In this document: positions 59,185 to 64,000 of the stretch, one piece after another | Numbering within the stretch: position 1 is the stretch's first letter | How the letters are laid out: every line of letters begins with the position of its first letter | From: Cryptomeria japonica | Lineage: Eukaryota > Streptophyta > Pinopsida > Cupressales > Cupressaceae | DNA: 64,000 nt | Assembly (NCBI RefSeq): GCF_030272615.1 | Contig: NC_081412.1 | Location: 685,076,583-685,140,582 of the forward strand | Direction: 5' to 3' | The notes under the pieces: model-generated | The model's database searches: none | Told to the model about the DNA's origin: nothing | Seen by the model: the letters and a program-made list of their open reading frames with translations, nothing else | Program-made: the position numbers and the translations under genes

Positions 59185-59661
59185 AACAACCTCTAGTCAC
59201 CTTCATGTACGAAAGCCACTAGTGCCACACCTTTAGTATGAAAAATCCTTCACTTATCATCCACCATATGGCCTAATTATCAAATTTATGTCTTCTACAT
59301 GTAAAAGCCATATGCACAAGATGGAATGACAATTGGTAGATTTAAAAGCCATATTCCACAACCTTTGCTAAAATCCTTTCTATTGGCGCCAAAATGTGAG
59401 GTTTATAATAGGATACGACATCCATCAAGGCATAATAGAGATGAGATTTCATAGTCTTTGAAAGAAGATATCATAGTTTTTCCAAAAAGTGTCAAAACCT
59501 TGCCTAGTGTTTACCGAGAGGAGTAAATAATGTATAGTTTGGTCTCCCATGCATATAAATTTACCCAAATGTGTGGGAAGGCCTTTGTTCATGCTATGTA
59601 TCATATTATGTTGTGTGCAGGGCTCCAAATTAGATTTGGTACATGTCTGGGCATGAGGATA

Positions 59662-60078
59662 GTCTGATATCTCTTATGTATCAGACAGTAAAAGGCAGTA
59701 AGAGTGAAGAATTTGGTGGGAAGACCAAGCGATTGGTATTTTGAAGTGGTTGATGAAAGAGAGAGGGGTTAGGTGACCCTATGCAACCTTTAGAAGGTTT
59801 TGTGGATCAAAACCAAATGAAATAGATTAAATTTCTATGGCTGTCCTAAGGGTATTGATTGTCACAGTCATAGTTTTACTAGTGATATTGTTTTTGTTTT
59901 GACAGAGTTGTGTTTGTAAACCCAAGTGTGGACATGTAATGGATTCATGAGATGTCTTAAGACTAAATCAATACTTAACAATAACATAGTGTGTAGGCAC
60001 CTAAAATATGAAAGGACTACATATTGGAAGGCACATGTGATGATGCCATGAAAGGTCTGATATCCCTTTGTATCGGAC
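59662..60078 (+). repeat. Two copies of a GTCTGATA hairpin motif
   Basis: GTCTGATA-9 nt-TATCAGAC at 59662-59686 and GTCTGATA-8 nt-TATCGGAC at 60055-60078, each followed by similar AGTGAAAG/AGTGAAGA text. They may be subterminal repeats of the CACTA element or part of an unrelated direct repeat. Confidence 0.55.
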
Positions 60079-60976
60079 TGAGAAAACTAGTGAAAGACAA
60101 AAAAAAATGCATTGAGAAGGCAAAAGGTTGAATTTCCTAATGTTTGTTGTTGAAGTGATGTGTGGGGACCCTGCCAAGTCAAATACCTTGTTGTAGTTTC
60201 AAAGGGTGGAAAAAGAATAAGCATTTTATTTACCATCCTAATAGACCATCCATCATAACAATTATTACCAATATTGATGTGTGTGTTGCAAACAAAGTTA
60301 TAGAGGAAGGCTCTTTCTATTATAATACCAAGTGAGTGTTCATAGACCTTGTGTAGGGTCCTCCAAGCCTAGAGTAAGGAGTTTGAAGCCTACATACATT
60401 GATTTGTCCTTGTGGCCATCAATGAGTGTTGACCCAATAGGAGAAGTCTTGAGACTAACAATTTTGGAAGTGTGGCATTGTTGAGAGCCAACACTTATGT
60501 GTGAACCCTATCTTCATGTATTATGATTAGTTGCCATGATACTTGACCCTATCCTCATGGTGTTGGCTCAATTCATATTAGTGTATTTTGTTGAAGAAAC
60601 ATGATGTGAGAAGTTTGATGCAGAGGCAAGGGTAGAACTCAGTATTTCATATTAGGATAGCAACCACATTGATTAGGCAAGTCAAATAAGATCTCTCCAA
60701 TGTTTAGGATACTGAATTCATATTAGACACTCATGGTTTACCCCAATTAGACATTATTCAACTTAAGATATGATACAAGGATTGCATACCACAAAGCCAT
60801 TAGATATGTTTTGAGATGAAAAAGAAGAGTTAAATGGTTTTGGTTCAATGATGATAATTTCTATTTTCAAGTAATTTAATTTGGTATATTATACTGAAAT
60901 GTGATTTCATAACTAACATTTCAACTTCTATATAACTAGTTCTATAGCCCGATTTTCTTGCCTGTGAAGAAAGACC

Positions 60977-63900
60977 ATGTCAGACAATATCAACAAACAA
61001 CAAAATAAGGAGACAATTGCTAGATTGTGGTCTAACTTGAAAAGAAAAGGTGATGGAAAATGTTATTTCCCTTGCAAAATTTGTAAGGGGTTAAAGACTA
61101 GAAGACTTCTAGTCAAAACAGCTAAGAAACATTGTAGGATACATGGTCACATTGAAGGTGGACATGATTATCATCCATTGGTAAGTTTTTCATTATATCA
61201 TTTTAACAATTTATATAAATAATAAATCACTTGATGATGAGATCATGATCATGGTTTATTTATGTTTATCAATTTTATATAGGTCAAGCACCTTAGAGCA
61301 CATGATATGGATCAACACAACCTGGAGAATATGGTTTTCAAAGTGGACAAACATGGAGGTGTGAATATTGAAGCTGAAGATAATGATCCCATGGAAGATG
61401 ACGATCATGAGCCACAAAACACAATTGAAGATGATGGTACAAATACATTGATCCATGACACATTTAGTACTCGCACAACTAATCATGATGATGAAGATGA
61501 CCTTGATGTTGTTCATGATGTCCCTCTACTTGAGAAGGCATCTGAGGCCCTTTACAAAGGCTCGCAGACAACTCTTCTCTCCATTGTATTGTTGTTGGTA
61601 AACTTGAAGGTTATGCATGGTTTATCCAACATTATAATCTCGCGTATGTTAAGGTATGTCATATATGTCATATAAATGGTGAATCATGCGGTACCATTAA
61701 TATTCTTTATACGAACAAATTATATTTTTTCGTTGTAGATTGATAGGCGAGTTTTTGTTACCACCATCAAATATTCTACCTCGCTCATACTGAGAATCAT
61801 CTGCCATTATGAAAGATATTGTGATGGAGTATCAAGCAATAGATGCTTGTCCCAATGATCATATTGATGAATAATGATGAACAGATAGTACCAAACCGGT
61901 ACTGAGAGGGGGGGGTGAATCAGTACAGACAAAAAAAAACTTACCTTGAACCAGTTTGACTACAAAGACTGCACTTAATTGGTAAACAGTATCACCGATC
62001 GAAATTAGGGCACTACCGATAAAACACAGTGAGAATGTGAAAGACATAAACTGGTAACACTTAGATCTCCACACAGTCTAATATCTTATTTCCACTTCAC
62101 CCATATGAATAAACAAGTAATATATCATCAGAAATATAATGACTCTTGGTTCAACATGCTTTACCACTTGACAGAAGATATTAAAGCATCACATGAAAAA
62201 GCATTACACATAACACACTTATTTTCACGTGGAAACCCAACTGGGAAAAACCACTGTGGGGATGAATACCCACAAGTTGTTCTTGAACTCTTTTGAAGTT
62301 CGCTCTGTTAGGAGCCTACTTCGGTTAAAGAATTTACAATAGGTTATGTTAGGAACCAATCCTGCTAGGGATCACCCGGTTAAGGGATGGATAAATACCC
62401 GGTTAAAGGTTAGAACCCTGTTAAAGGTTACCTCGCAAGAGGATTTTAAGAAGTCATTGAATTGAGTCACCCTGTTAAAGGATTTACATAAAAGCCTGTT
62501 AAAGCTACCTGATTAAGGGATTTTCCAACTATTGAAGTGGTTAGAAGTCAACAACTAGTACACTAATCTGATAACAGCACACAATGCCAAGGTAGATCCT
62601 CTTTATCTCCTTTTCTTCTGCAATCACACTCTGCAGGTATCAACACACTTCTCTGGTCTGGCAAGATTCAAGTATCTCTTCACTTGGATACACACATAAC
62701 ATTTTCCAACAACTTCAAAATGAAAAATATCATCAACCTTATAGGAAACAAAAAGGTCAGTAGCATAAACCCTAAACCCTAAACATTTAGGTTTAACAAT
62801 TCAGTCGGTTCAATCCTGACCGTTAATCACACTGCATTGAATACAACAGTCTTGAACAGATCTCAAGAGGTTCTCCAACATTCATTCTTTTCCACTTCTG
62901 GAAGCTGATAACTCACCACGTGCTCTCCACTATTTACAGAGACTTCGCACATTCCCGAGGTAGATAAGATTAATCTTCTTCATGCAAGATCCTCAAGGAA
63001 ATCCTTCACGTGCTCAAGGCTGACGTGGCAACATGATCTGATCTTCATTACAATGCTAACTCATCACAAGATGTCATTAGTTGAATCACACAGGCTTGGA
63101 ATGCATCAACCAGAAACCCTAAAGATGAGACTACCAACCGGTAGTCATGCCAAATGAAACCCCGATACAAAACTTCCCATATACCGGTTCTCATTCCAAC
63201 ATACCACTTCACTTTTTCACATATACCGGTTCACAACATCATACCAGTTCTCTTGCTAGTTTGCTTACTACAATATATCAGTTCATACTTCAACATATTG
63301 ACGTCAATGACAACATACAATATCATCATGTCATTAAGCTATGCACATATGCCAACACATATTATATATCACAAACAACATGAATTTTGAACTGAATGCC
63401 CTGAGTATCATATCAATAGATATCGAACAGATCAATAACAAAAAGGGTTCCTCACAAGCTTCGTTGCTATATTCCCATTATTCCACATATGCAACGATTA
63501 TTCAAGTGCACTAGCTTGGCACAATTTATGGATTACCATGCACACAATAGAAGTTGAGATGACATTATTCGAATACCTGTAGATGGTTCAACATTTATGG
63601 ACATAGAGGAAAAGTGGCCACACTTTAAAGAAGAACCTCGTAATCTTAGGATTTCATTGGCAATGGACAATGTCAATCCATTCGGAGAGATGAGATCTAT
63701 TTACTTAGTGTGGCCTGTTTTTGTTATCAACAATAACATTCCTCCATGGATGTTAATAAAGAGGGAGCACATAATGTTGGCAATGATTGTTCCAGGTATT
63801 TTATCATTTAAATATAGTCATCTACATTTAATTATAAATATTGCAGTAAAATGGTCATAATAATTATGTAATATTTTTGTTCATTCAATTAGGTAAGTAC

Positions 63901-64000
63901 CAATTTAAAGATATGAATGTATATATCAAGCCTCTTATCGACGAGTTGCTGGAGTTATGGAATGGTGTCACTATGTATGACGTCTCTAGACCAATAGGAC
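60977..64000 (+). pseudogene. CACTA (En/Spm, TNP2-like) transposase, spliced, broken by a solo LTR
   Basis: Exon 1 is 60977-61180 (start in ACCATGTCAGAC). Predicted introns with GT...AG borders are 61181-61282, 61654-61738 and 63796-63892. Recognisable parts: CKICKGLKTRR and HCRIHGHIEGGHDYHPLVKH (TNP2 N-terminal region), YKGSQTTLLSIVLLLVNLK (about 61550-61610), then in exon 3 EYQAIDACPNDH and, after the LTR, FKCTSLAQFMDYHAHNRS, MDIEEKWPHFKEEPRNLR, PFGEMRSIYLVWPVF (the Transposase_21 core); the last exon has DMNVYIKPLIDELLELWNGV and runs off the window. It is dead: TGA at about 61790 where related proteins have Arg, more stops near 63396 and 63416, and the LTR insertion in the Cys-Pro-Asn-Asp-His region. 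Confidence 0.88.
61865..63357 (-). mobile_element. Solo Ty1/copia LTR, 1493 bp, TSD CATAT
   Basis: On the minus strand it starts TGTTGGCATATG and ends TTCATCA. It is flanked by CATAT at 61860-61864 and 63358-63362. It is related to the LTR at 6022-7426: shared TGGGAAAAACCAC, GGGGATGAATACCCA, CCTGTTAAAGG and GAGGGGGGG-TGAATCAG blocks in the same order. No internal region is present, so the element was reduced by LTR-LTR recombination. It interrupts the CACTA transposase exon. Confidence 0.92.

Larger units (their letters stand above)
57001..60976. other. Unassigned region upstream of the CACTA transposase
   Basis: No coding region that I can support. It could contain the 5' terminal and subterminal part of the CACTA element, but no CACTA-type terminus was found. 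Short repeats are listed separately. Confidence 0.35.

Overview
This is a stretch of a large, repeat-rich plant nuclear genome, most likely a gymnosperm such as a conifer. The evidence is plant-type Ty1/copia and Ty3/gypsy elements primed by initiator tRNA-Met, L1-type LINEs with DUF4283 ORF1 proteins and a C-terminal RNase H, a tRNA-derived SINE, a CACTA (TNP2-like) transposase with plant introns, low GC, and almost nothing but decayed transposons for 64 kb. The species cannot be fixed from the sequence. There are no operons, rRNA or tRNA genes, or CRISPR arrays. Almost every reading frame is a relic with stops or frameshifts. The only intact genes I can support are two copies of a 125-codon gene of unknown function (17956-18333 and 21311-21688).

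Layout. 1-4600: 3' half of a Ty3/gypsy pol, a long post-pol region, a CATCATA-rich stretch, and on the opposite strand a plant-mobile-domain-like relic. 4660-5870: a 40-bp minisatellite split by a 949-bp TIR element. 6022-13288: one Ty1/copia element whose 5' half is inverted, with near-matching 5-bp target duplications outside. 13294-16380: 3' end and LTR of another gypsy family, with a SINE inside the LTR, then unassigned sequence. 16387-23020: a tandem duplication of about 3.3 kb carrying the intact gene twice. 23345-30040: a second duplicated segment of about 2.4 kb, the copies separated by a 1.5-kb GA-rich array. 30370-33267: gypsy pol relic. 33460-37480: LINE ORF2 C-terminus followed on the same strand by a second long broken reading frame and a perfect 12-bp hairpin. 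37490-42000: unassigned sequence, a GCGCTAA-rich stretch and a second LTR of the TGTAGACACC gypsy family. 42540-49467: two LINEs facing each other 3' to 3', the plus one split by a 994-bp TIR element. 49858-49972: a foldback with 26-bp perfect arms. 49973-53640: AT-rich, nothing recognised. 53640-56190: 3' region of a minus-strand gypsy element homologous to the one at the left end. 56190-60976: mostly unassigned, some short repeats. 60977-64000: a spliced CACTA transposase pseudogene broken by a solo copia LTR.

How it fits together. The region is a layered record of insertions, several resolvable to the base: SINE into gypsy LTR (13-bp duplication), solo LTR into CACTA transposase (5-bp duplication), two TIR elements with 4-bp duplications (one into a LINE ORF, one into a minisatellite), and a copia element that was later rearranged internally. 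The two unclassified TIR elements share a terminal motif and are the best candidates for something not yet described; the duplicated gene with its conserved, spliced upstream ORF is the best candidate for host function.
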